DNA of 5,445 nucleotides from DASYXW01 sp035934405 (GTDB taxonomy: Bacteria; Acidobacteriota; Terriglobia; UBA7540), in assembly GCA_035934405.1 (NCBI GenBank), contig DASYXW010000061.1:1-5445 (forward strand), written 5' to 3'. The notes beneath the pieces are model-generated. The model searched no databases. It was not told the DNA's origin and saw only the letters and a list, made by a program, of their open reading frames with translations. The position numbers and the translations under genes were made by a program. The first letter of the stretch is position 1. Each line of letters starts with the position of its first letter. This document shows, one piece after another, positions 1-4,237 of the stretch.

Positions 1-169
1 TTCGTCTGGACGGCAACCGTTGAATCCATCAGGGAAAAACTCTCTCGCTGCCGCCAGACTCTAGAACAGATTCAACCCGGCTGTACTCAACCTCGCAGCA
101 GAAAGAGACAGAAACACTGTCCAGCTAATTCGTGGACACTACACTAGCGTCTGCTCGCCCGTCTACCGT
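1..169. other. Left-edge stretch without a confident gene
   Basis: This stretch follows the nusB stop on the minus strand. A plus-strand reading frame is open from the window edge to a TAG at 145-147 (48 codons), but the peptide is not recognisable and may be chance. On the minus strand an ATG at 29-27 opens a frame (MDSTVAVQT) running off the left edge. It could be the start of the next gene after nusB, but no good ribosome binding site stands at normal distance and the fragment is too short to identify. A weak hairpin (118-123 with 133-138) is listed separately. Confidence 0.4.
118..138 (-). terminator. Weak hairpin downstream of nusB, possible terminator
   Basis: TGTCCA (118-123) pairs with TGGACA (133-138) around a 9-nt loop, about 30 nt beyond the nusB stop. 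Read on the minus strand it is followed by a pyrimidine-rich tract (GTGTTTCTGTCTCTTT). The stem is only 6 bp and the T run is interrupted, so intrinsic termination is plausible but unproven. The operon may instead continue left. Confidence 0.2.
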
Positions 170-176
170 CTACCGT
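161..176 (-). repeat. Short heptamer tandem repeat over the nusB stop codon
   Basis: On the minus strand GACGGTA is repeated about twice, followed by a further GACGG. The repeat runs across the nusB TAG stop (172-170). It has the same GACRGYA pattern as the GACAGCA pair at 4114-4127. With only about two units it could be chance. Confidence 0.35.
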
Positions 177-577
177 ATGCCGCTTTTCCGCACCGCGTCC
201 AGCACGCCGTTCACAAACTCCACCGACTCTTCCGACGAAAACCGGCGGGCAAGTTCCAACGCTTCGTCCATCACGACGGCCGGCGGCGTTTCGGGACAGT
301 GTAGCAGCTCGTAAAGCGCCAGACGTAGCACGTTGCGATCCACGGCCGACATGCGCTCCAGCCGCCAATGCTCGGAGCCCTCGCGCAGTTGCGGGTCGAG
401 CGCCGGCACTTCGCGCACGGTGCCTTCGAAGAGGCGGCGCGCAAATTCTTTAACTTCGTCGCCGCCCGGCTGGGTTGTCAGAAAAGTGGAGACGATGTGT
501 TCGGGCGAGTGGCCGCCGAGGTCCCACTGGAAGAGCATTTGAAGTGCGAGTTCGCGGGACTTGCGCCTTGAAGCCAT
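170..577 (-). CDS. nusB: Transcription antitermination factor NusB
   Basis: NusB is a small all-helical RNA-binding protein. With NusE (ribosomal protein S10) it binds boxA RNA and supports antitermination and rRNA maturation in the cytoplasm. The 135-residue product is close to the usual 130-145. It begins with the typical basic N-terminus (RRKSRELALQMLFQWD, residues 4-19). It has the central WRLERMSAVDRNVLRLALYELL stretch (71-92, quoted here in part of the family pattern) and the C-terminal signature VVMDEALELARRF followed by S-EES-VEFVNGVLDAV (101-129). The ATG lies 3 nt after the TAG of the enoyl-CoA hydratase gene. A GGGGA ribosome binding site 8 nt upstream falls inside that gene's end, so the two are probably cotranscribed and coupled. 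In many bacteria nusB follows ribH; here it follows beta-oxidation genes, which is unusual. Family identification is firm. Confidence 0.95.
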   Translation of the reverse strand: MASRRKSRELALQMLFQWDLGGHSPEHIVSTFLTTQPGGDEVKEFARRLFEGTVREVPALDPQLREGSEHWRLERMSAVDRNVLRLALYELLHCPETPPAVVMDEALELARRFSSEESVEFVNGVLDAVRKSGIR

Positions 578-580
578 CAG

Positions 581-1363
581 CTATTTCCCCGCAAACTTCG
601 CCGGCCGTTTCTCGAGGAACGCGCGCGTGCCTTCTTTCATGTCGGCGCTCGCGCAGCAGAGCCCGAACAATGTCGCCTCGAGAAATTGCCCTTGCCCCTG
701 CGTCATCTCGCCGCCGCGGTTCACCGCTTCGATCGAGAGCTTCACCGCCAGCGGCCCGTTGGCGATGATCTTTCGCGCCAGAGTCTCGCAGGCCGTCATC
801 AGATCCTTCTGCGACACGACCTGGTTGGCCAAGCCGATGCGGTACGCCTCCGCGGCTGTGATGGGTTCGCCCGCCAGAATCAGCTCCAGCGCGCGTCCCT
901 TACCCACGAGGCGCGGCAGGCGCTGCGTGCCGGCGTAGCCGGGAATGATGCCGAGCTTCACTTCAGGCTGGCCGAAGCGCGCGTTCTCCGCCGCCACGCG
1001 AAGCGTGCAAGCGCACGCCAGTTCGCAGCCGCCGCCGAGCGCGTAGCCATTGACGGCCGCGATCACGGGCTTCCCCAGGTTTTCGATGAAGTCCAGGATC
1101 CTCTGGCCGCGAATGGAGCGTTCTTTGCCTTCCATCGGAGTCTGCGTCGCCAGCACGCCGATGTCGGCGCCGGCCACAAAGGCCTTCTCGCCCGCTCCAG
1201 TGAGAATCACGGCCTTCACTTCGTCGTCCTCGGCGATGCTCTCGAAGCACGCCTTCAGATCCGCCATCACCTGATCGTTCAGCGCGTTCAGTTTCTCAGG
1301 ACGGTTGATCGTCACGTAGCCGATGCCGTCGCGCTCTTCATAAAGTAAGGTTTGGTAACTCAT
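581..1363 (-). CDS. Enoyl-CoA hydratase (crotonase family)
   Basis: The 260-residue product matches the usual single-domain crotonase length (about 255-265). It should hydrate trans-2-enoyl-CoA (such as crotonyl-CoA) to 3-hydroxyacyl-CoA in the cytoplasm, in beta-oxidation or butyrate-type metabolism. The N-terminal crotonase signature is present (VTINRPEKLNALN, residues 17-29). The oxyanion-hole segments are AFVAGADI (61-68) and NGYALGGGCE (105-114). Both catalytic glutamates are present: E114, and E134 in GQPEVKLGIIPG. Their 20-residue spacing equals that of rat E144/E164, so a true hydratase is more likely than an isomerase or dehalogenase relative. I chose ATG 1363 because GGGAG lies 9 nt upstream. 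A TTG at 1369 would overlap the previous stop (TTTTGA) but leaves only 3 nt after that GGGAG. The preceding small ORF ends 2 nt before this ATG, and nusB follows after 3 nt. Chain-length preference cannot be read from sequence; crt, paaF and fadB-like names are all possible. Confidence 0.93.
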   Translation of the reverse strand: MSYQTLLYEERDGIGYVTINRPEKLNALNDQVMADLKACFESIAEDDEVKAVILTGAGEKAFVAGADIGVLATQTPMEGKERSIRGQRILDFIENLGKPVIAAVNGYALGGGCELACACTLRVAAENARFGQPEVKLGIIPGYAGTQRLPRLVGKGRALELILAGEPITAAEAYRIGLANQVVSQKDLMTACETLARKIIANGPLAVKLSIEAVNRGGEMTQGQGQFLEATLFGLCCASADMKEGTRAFLEKRPAKFAGK

Positions 1364-1365
1364 GC

Positions 1366-1620
1366 TCAAAAGCTCCCGAACTGAGCCGATCCGTTCGCTC
1401 CATCCCTGATCAGCCCGTCACACCACTCCTGAGCCTCGGCTTCGTGCTGGCGGTCAGCCGCCATTTCGCGATAAGCAGCGAGGAGTTCCGCGTACGCTGT
1501 AGGGCCGCCGTCCCGGCGGCTGTCGCTGGGGCGTGTCACCCCAGTCTCGGCGCGGGCAGGATGTTCCCGCGCTTGCCGGCACGATGCCGGCGCTACGTCA
1601 TCCAGGCGTCGCTTATTCAT
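1366..1620 (-). CDS. Small hypothetical protein, antitoxin-like C-terminus, carrying an in-frame palindromic insertion
   Basis: The 84-residue ORF lies between the dehydrogenase and hydratase genes. Its ATG is 7 nt after the upstream TGA, and a GAGGT ribosome binding site overlaps that stop. A GTG at 1638 in the same frame lies inside the upstream gene and lacks this site. Residues 1-8 (MNKRRLDD) and 42-84 look like ordinary protein. The acidic-helical stretch AYREMAADRQHEAEAQEW (49-66) resembles, from memory, the C-terminal helix of short MazE/CopG-type antitoxins; this is a weak inference, and no toxin gene is adjacent. Residues 9-41 are entirely encoded by a four-hairpin palindromic element (1498-1596) and are rich in Arg, Ala and Pro. 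Removing those 33 codons leaves a 51-residue ORF in the same frame. The gene may be functional, or a relic kept open by chance. Real coding status is uncertain; spacing and ribosome binding site favour translation. Confidence 0.5.
   Translation of the reverse strand: MNKRRLDDVAPASCRQAREHPARAETGVTRPSDSRRDGGPTAYAELLAAYREMAADRQHEAEAQEWCDGLIRDGANGSAQFGSF
1498..1596. repeat. REP-like palindromic element with four hairpins
   Basis: The element is bounded by inward-facing ends: TGTAGGGCCGCC on the left, and on the opposite strand GTAGCGCCGGC on the right. Four consecutive inverted repeats fill it. They are GCCGCCG/CGGCGGC (1504-1510 with 1514-1520, 3-nt loop), CTGGGG/CCCCAG (1526-1531 with 1539-1544), GCGCGGG/CCCGCGC (1550-1556 with 1566-1572) and GCCGGCA/TGCCGGC (1575-1581 with 1585-1591, 3-nt loop). 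It spans 99 bp, a multiple of three, and sits inside the small ORF without breaking its frame. The first 11 bases of one end recur at 5426-5436. This looks like a dispersed, transposase-dependent palindromic repeat (REP/MITE class). No transposase is in the window and no convincing target duplication is visible. Confidence 0.8.
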
Positions 1621-1627
1621 GTAGACC

Positions 1628-2527
1628 TCAGTAAGCACCTTGCATCAGCAACCTATTCGGCTTCGGATTCTTCGGGTCGGAGTAATCGTAGAACCCCTTG
1701 CCCGATTTGCGCCCCAACATCCCCGCCATCACCATACGCTTCATGAGCGGCGGCGGCGCAAATCGCTTCTCGCGGTATTCATTGAAGAGAATCTCCGAGA
1801 TGTAATACGTGGTGTCAATGCCGACGAAATCGTTCAGCGTAAGCGGCCCCATGGGATGCCCGCAACCGAGTTTCATGCCGGCGTCAATGTCTTCAATCGA
1901 GCCCACGCCTTCTTCGAGGGCGCGGATGGAATCGAGCAGATAGGGCACCAGCAGCCGGTTGACGATGAAGCCGCCGCGGTCCGAGGTAAGAATCGGCGTC
2001 TTGCCCACCTTGTGCGCGTAGCCGAGAACGGTCTCGATCACGGCGGGCTCCGTGACCACGGTCTTCACCACTTCCACCAGCTTCATCAGCGGTACGGGAT
2101 TAAAGAAGTGCAGTCCCACAAACCGCGGCGCGCGCGCGGTGGCCGTCATCATCTCAGTAATAGAAAGAGACGAGGTATTACTGGCAAAGATAGCCTCCGG
2201 CTTCACAATCTTGTCGAGCGCCGCGAAGGTCTCGCGCTTGCGGTCGAGGTTTTCAACGATAGCTTCAATCACCAAATCACAGCCGGCGAAATCCTCCAGC
2301 TTCACCGTCGGCGTCAGGCGGCTGAGCGCGGCGGACTTCTGCTCCGCCGTCATCTGGCCCTTTTCCACGAACTTCGAGAGCGACTTCTCGATGATTCCCT
2401 GCCCCTTCCTCAGCAGCTCGTCCGACACCTCGCGCACCACCGTCGGCAATCCCGCCGTCGCCGCCACCTGCGCGATCCCCGAACCCATCAGGCCGCAGCC
2501 CACCACGCCTACCTTGCGAATCTCCAT
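1628..2527 (-). CDS. 3-hydroxyacyl-CoA (3-hydroxybutyryl-CoA) dehydrogenase
   Basis: The 299-residue, single-function enzyme oxidises 3-hydroxyacyl-CoA to 3-oxoacyl-CoA with NAD (reversible, acting on acetoacetyl-CoA in butyrate-type routes). It has an N-terminal Rossmann domain: GVVGCGLMGSGIAQ (7-20) holds the GxGxxG loop, and E33 at the end of strand 2 favours NAD over NADP. The catalytic set is complete with canonical spacing: S119 in SNTSSL, H140 in LHFFNPVPLMKLVE, E152, and N190 in GFIVNRLL. These match human S137/H158/E170/N208. The C-terminal helical dimerisation domain runs from about 187 to 283, with GCGHPMGPLTLNDFVG (221-236) and GRKSGKGFYDY (272-282). The size, lacking a fused hydratase, places it with Hbd/PaaH/FadB2 rather than FadB/FadJ fusions. 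AAGGAG stands 5 nt before the ATG. It is the first gene of the operon, followed two genes later by its pathway partner, enoyl-CoA hydratase. Gene name left open between hbd and paaH. Confidence 0.95.
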   Translation of the reverse strand: MEIRKVGVVGCGLMGSGIAQVAATAGLPTVVREVSDELLRKGQGIIEKSLSKFVEKGQMTAEQKSAALSRLTPTVKLEDFAGCDLVIEAIVENLDRKRETFAALDKIVKPEAIFASNTSSLSITEMMTATARAPRFVGLHFFNPVPLMKLVEVVKTVVTEPAVIETVLGYAHKVGKTPILTSDRGGFIVNRLLVPYLLDSIRALEEGVGSIEDIDAGMKLGCGHPMGPLTLNDFVGIDTTYYISEILFNEYREKRFAPPPLMKRMVMAGMLGRKSGKGFYDYSDPKNPKPNRLLMQGAY

Positions 2528-2628
2528 GCGATCTCCTTGTGATTAGTTTGCCGTCGCCGTCAGCCCGACCACCGAATTGCGCCAGGCTGAACTAGGGGCT
2601 GAAAGCTCATGGCGTGACTGAATGGGAC

Positions 2629-2657
2629 AGCATAGCGGCTTTTCCAATTTTTTCCAA
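2629..2657 (-). promoter_or_regulatory. Candidate sigma70-type promoter for the hbd operon
   Basis: On the minus strand TTGGAA (2657-2652) and TATGCT (2634-2629) are separated by exactly 17 bp. Each matches the sigma70 consensus at 4 of 6 positions. The spacer is A/T-rich near the -35 box. Predicted transcription start would be near 2622, giving a leader of about 95 nt before the dehydrogenase ATG. This is pattern-based only; a GC-rich genome gives few such matches by chance, but not none. Confidence 0.4.
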
Positions 2658-2662
2658 GTCTG

Positions 2663-2705
2663 ACCGAAGGTCGGTAGTGGTGTCACACCACTACCCGAAA
2701 GTCGG
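2663..2705. repeat. Composite palindrome between divergent promoters
   Basis: The core is a perfect inverted repeat: GGTAGTGGTGT (2673-2683) and ACACCACTACC (2685-2695) around a single C at 2684. A small hairpin adjoins it on each side: ACCGA-AGG-TCGGT (2663-2675) and CCGA-AAG-TCGG (2695-2705). These two are near-identical copies in the same orientation. Sequence beyond them continues as an imperfect direct repeat (from 2666 and from 2697, 31 bp apart, both ending in TGTCA). It may be a regulator-binding site shared by both promoters, or a dispersed intergenic palindromic repeat. Arguments are given under findings. Confidence 0.75.
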
Positions 2706-2711
2706 TTACTG

Positions 2712-2740
2712 CTGTCATTGGCGCGCCGCTAGGGTATAAG
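2712..2740 (+). promoter_or_regulatory. Candidate sigma70-type promoter for the FG-GAP protein gene
   Basis: CTGTCA (2712-2717, 4 of 6 to TTGACA) and TATAAG (2735-2740, 5 of 6 to TATAAT) are 17 bp apart. The start would fall near 2747, leaving a leader of about 70 nt. The -35 box lies in the right arm of the imperfect direct repeat that surrounds the central palindrome, so a protein bound there could affect it. Confidence 0.45.
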
Positions 2741-2803
2741 ATCGTAGCCGTGGTCAGCGCATTCCTCACCATGGGCCCTCCGGCCCGGGCGCACCCACTG
2801 GGC

Positions 2804-2811
2804 AAGGAGGT
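2804..2811 (+). promoter_or_regulatory. Full-length Shine-Dalgarno sequence
   Basis: AAGGAGGT is a complete match to the 16S rRNA anti-Shine-Dalgarno end and lies 5 nt before the ATG at 2817. It fixes that start over the upstream in-frame candidates and predicts strong translation. Confidence 0.85.
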
Positions 2812-2816
2812 GCATC

Positions 2817-3935
2817 ATGGCTCTTCCTCGAATTCCTCTTCAACGGATTCTTGCGGTATCGCTCCTCTGGCTCGCAGCCGGCCAGCTAGCGGCGGCGCGC
2901 CAGTTCGCGCCACCCGTGAACTACGCCGTAGGGACAAACCCCAATTCTGTCGCTGTCGGCGACTTCAACAACGACGGCATTTTGGACCTAGCCGTGGCGG
3001 ACGAGCTGCATCAGGGCAAAACGGTCGCCGTGCTTTTGGGCAAAGGCGACGGCACTTTCAAACCGGCGGTCATGTACGCCGCCGGCGCGGGCGCCACCTT
3101 CGTCGCCGTCGGGGACTTCAACCGGGACGGCAACCTGGATCTGGTCACCGCCAACGCCGATACCGCTAACGTCAGCGTGCTCCTCGGCAACGGCAACGGC
3201 ACGTTCCAGCCGCCCGTCGATTACGGCGCCGGCTCCGACCCCGAAGTTGTGGCTGTGGCCGACTTCAATCTCGACGGCAATCTCGATCTCGTGACCGCCA
3301 ATTTCAGCAGCGCCAACGTGAGTGTACTGCTGGGAAATGGAGATGGCACGTTCCAGGCCGCCGTCAACTACCACGCCGGCGGCAGCCCGGCATGGGTAGC
3401 CGTGGCCGACTTCAATCATGACGGCAAGGCGGACTTGGCGGTCGGCAACCGTCAGAAGGTGGCCGTGCTGCTGGGGAATGGCGACGGCACCTTCCAGGCA
3501 GCGAAATTCTATGCCGCGGGCGCCGTCCCCAAGTCCATCGCTGTCGGTGACTTCAATAACGACGGCAATCTGGATGTCACGGTCGCGAATGTCAACAGCA
3601 ACAATGTCAGCATCCTGCTCGGGAATGGAGACGGCACTTTCCGGCCTCCGGTCAATTACGCCCTGGGTAGCGGCCCCGCCGCCATCGTCACGGCTGACTT
3701 CAACGGCGATCACAAGCTGGACTTGGCCGCCATAAACCGCCTGAACAACAACCTGAGCGTGCTCTTGGGCAACGGCGACGGCACTTTCGGCCCGGCGACG
3801 AATTACCCGATTGGCTCGCGGCCTCTGGGGCTCGCGTCGGGAGACCTCGATGGCGACGGCGCGCCCGACCTTGCGGCCGTCAACAGCGTCACCGACAACG
3901 TCAGCGTGCTCCTGAACACCGAAAGCCGCCGGTAA
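2817..3935 (+). CDS. Secreted FG-GAP/VCBS-repeat protein, predicted seven-bladed beta-propeller
   Basis: The 372-residue product has a Sec signal peptide: Arg at 5 and 10, a hydrophobic core at about 11-21, and an AAA site predicting cleavage after residue 27. The rest is seven repeats of about 49 residues. Each carries a calcium-binding DxNxDGxxD-type loop, starting at residues 49, 100, 149, 198, 245, 294 and 343. Six are followed by a LLGNGDGTF-type (FG-GAP) turn. The last repeat ends at VSVLLN, while the mature N-terminus starts with FAPPVNY, which corresponds to the segment after the FG-GAP turn. The chain therefore looks circularly closed, as in integrin-alpha-like propellers. The loop of repeat 6 is altered (DFNGDHKLD, Gly to His), and repeat 4 is two residues shorter. 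No catalytic domain, anchor or sorting signal is visible. The likely location is periplasmic or extracellular, the role being binding or adhesion; the ligand is unknown. The start is fixed by AAGGAGGT at 2804-2811. Confidence 0.9.
   Translation: MALPRIPLQRILAVSLLWLAAGQLAAARQFAPPVNYAVGTNPNSVAVGDFNNDGILDLAVADELHQGKTVAVLLGKGDGTFKPAVMYAAGAGATFVAVGDFNRDGNLDLVTANADTANVSVLLGNGNGTFQPPVDYGAGSDPEVVAVADFNLDGNLDLVTANFSSANVSVLLGNGDGTFQAAVNYHAGGSPAWVAVADFNHDGKADLAVGNRQKVAVLLGNGDGTFQAAKFYAAGAVPKSIAVGDFNNDGNLDVTVANVNSNNVSILLGNGDGTFRPPVNYALGSGPAAIVTADFNGDHKLDLAAINRLNNNLSVLLGNGDGTFGPATNYPIGSRPLGLASGDLDGDGAPDLAAVNSVTDNVSVLLNTESRR
2961..3869 (+). repeat. Seven-fold internal repeat (about 147 bp period) encoding FG-GAP blades
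   Basis: Repeat units start at the GAC/GAT-encoded first Asp of each calcium loop: 2961, 3114, 3261, 3408, 3549, 3696 and 3843. The spacing is 153, 147, 147, 141, 147 and 147 bp. The protein motif is tightly kept while codons differ between units (for example GGCGACGGC, GGAGATGGC and GGAGACGGC for the same GDG). This suggests old duplications under selection rather than recent tandem expansion. Confidence 0.85.
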
Positions 3936-3945
3936 GAGTGCACCC

Positions 3946-3970
3946 AGAGCCTCGCGCCTTTCGAGACTCT
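3946..3970 (+). terminator. Possible terminator of the FG-GAP gene
   Basis: AGAG-C-CTCG (3946-3954) pairs with CGAG-A-CTCT (3962-3970): 8 bp with one C/A mismatch and a 7-nt loop, 11 nt after the TAA stop. The following bases (ACGGCCTTTCGTT) are only mildly T-rich, so efficiency as an intrinsic terminator is doubtful. Confidence 0.3.
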
Positions 3971-4063
3971 ACGGCCTTTCGTTCAAGTCCGCGCTCGCCC
4001 ATCGGCGGCAAGCTGCAAAAAATTGCGGAACGACCCGAGAAGTGGCTTGGAATCAACAAAAGC

Positions 4064-4092
4064 TTCGGTTCGTTCCAGGAAAACGAACCGGA
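4064..4092. repeat. Inverted repeat 1 in the sigma leader
   Basis: CGGTTCGTT (4066-4074) and AACGAACCG (4082-4090) are perfect 9-bp complements around a 7-nt loop. The stem can be extended by a T-G wobble and a T-A pair to 4064/4092. It has no U tract, so it is more likely an operator or RNA structure than a terminator. Confidence 0.6.
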
Positions 4093-4110
4093 AATCCGCG
4101 AAACGGATTT
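4092..4110. repeat. Inverted repeat 2 in the sigma leader
   Basis: AAATCCG (4092-4098) and CGGATTT (4104-4110) form a perfect 7-bp stem with a CGAAA loop. It starts where the first inverted repeat ends, sharing the A at 4092, so the two form a tandem pair. Confidence 0.55.
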
Positions 4111-4113
4111 ATA

Positions 4114-4127
4114 GACAGCAGACAGCA
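4114..4127 (+). repeat. GACAGCA heptamer pair
   Basis: Two exact tandem copies of GACAGCA, followed by a G that could begin a third. They match the GACRGYA pattern of the repeat over the nusB stop. Too short to interpret alone. Confidence 0.35.
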
Positions 4128-4177
4128 GCCGGCGCGAGGTTGGGCTTTACGTTTCCCTTTCCCCCGCCCATGGCCCC

Positions 4178-4215
4178 CGACTGCGGGCTTTGCCGCAACT
4201 CTGCGCCCTCAGTCG
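4178..4215. repeat. Inverted repeat 3, next to the sigma factor start
   Basis: CGACTG-C-GGGC (4178-4188) pairs with GCCC-T-CAGTCG (4205-4215): 10 bp with one mismatch and a 16-nt loop. An alternative inner hairpin (TGCGG 4182-4186 with CCGCA 4193-4197) competes with it. It ends 22 nt before the chosen ATG and 8 nt before the AGGGT ribosome binding site. It could be an attenuator-like leader structure or a protein site. Confidence 0.45.
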
Positions 4216-4237
4216 TGTTATATAGGGTGTGGCGACG

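Larger units (their letters stand above)
2528..2816. other. Divergent intergenic control region
   Basis: This non-coding stretch separates the minus-strand beta-oxidation operon from the plus-strand propeller gene. It holds a candidate promoter for each direction (2629-2657 minus, 2712-2740 plus), a composite palindrome centred between them (2663-2705), and strong ribosome binding sites at both ends. Near the plus-strand start, GC-rich inverted repeats (GGGCC/GGCCC at 2773-2777 with 2782-2786, and GCCC/GGGC pairings up to 2803) end 1 nt before the ribosome binding site and could fold the leader. No ORF inside looks genuine. Confidence 0.7.
3936..4237. other. Intergenic region before the sigma factor operon
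   Basis: About 300 nt without a convincing gene. It contains a possible terminator for the propeller gene (3946-3970), three inverted repeats (4064-4092, 4092-4110 and 4178-4215), a GACAGCA heptamer pair (4114-4127) and an A/T-rich TATATA (4219-4224) just before the sigma factor start. Reading frames here are short and give compositions typical of non-coding sequence. No clear sigma70 promoter or ECF-type (GGAAC ... CGTC) pair at proper spacing could be found: a GGAAC at 4027-4031 lacks a matching -10. Confidence 0.6.

Noticed and set aside
686..1348. 220-codon plus-strand frame opposite the enoyl-CoA hydratase
   Set aside because: Shadow of a gene whose catalytic residues are all intact on the minus strand; no ribosome binding site or family resemblance.
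1364..1369. TTG start for the enoyl-CoA hydratase
   Set aside because: It would add only two residues and sits 3 nt from the GGGAG site, whereas ATG 1363 has normal spacing.
1640..2542. 300-codon open frame on the plus strand opposite the dehydrogenase gene
   Set aside because: It is the antisense shadow of a well-conserved enzyme, with a His/Arg-rich composition typical of reversed GC-rich codons and no recognisable motif.
2663..2705. Palindrome as a transcription terminator
   Set aside because: The flanking genes diverge, so no transcript of either is expected to end here, and neither side shows a proper U tract directly after the stem in the needed direction.
2718..2740. TTGGCG as the -35 box for the FG-GAP promoter
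   Set aside because: Only 11 bp separate it from TATAAG; CTGTCA at 2712-2717 gives the standard 17 bp.
2750..3169. Plus-strand frame starting upstream of the FG-GAP gene in another phase
   Set aside because: No ribosome binding site, Arg-rich out-of-frame translation of the propeller repeats, and it would compete with the strongly supported start at 2817.
2988..3713. 241-codon minus-strand frame under the FG-GAP repeats
   Set aside because: Its periodic pattern simply mirrors the seven repeats of the plus-strand gene; the plus-strand gene has a signal peptide and full Shine-Dalgarno sequence.
2961..3869. Regularly spaced repeats as a possible CRISPR array
   Set aside because: The roughly 147-bp period is in frame and encodes calcium-loop protein repeats with codon divergence; units are far too long for CRISPR.
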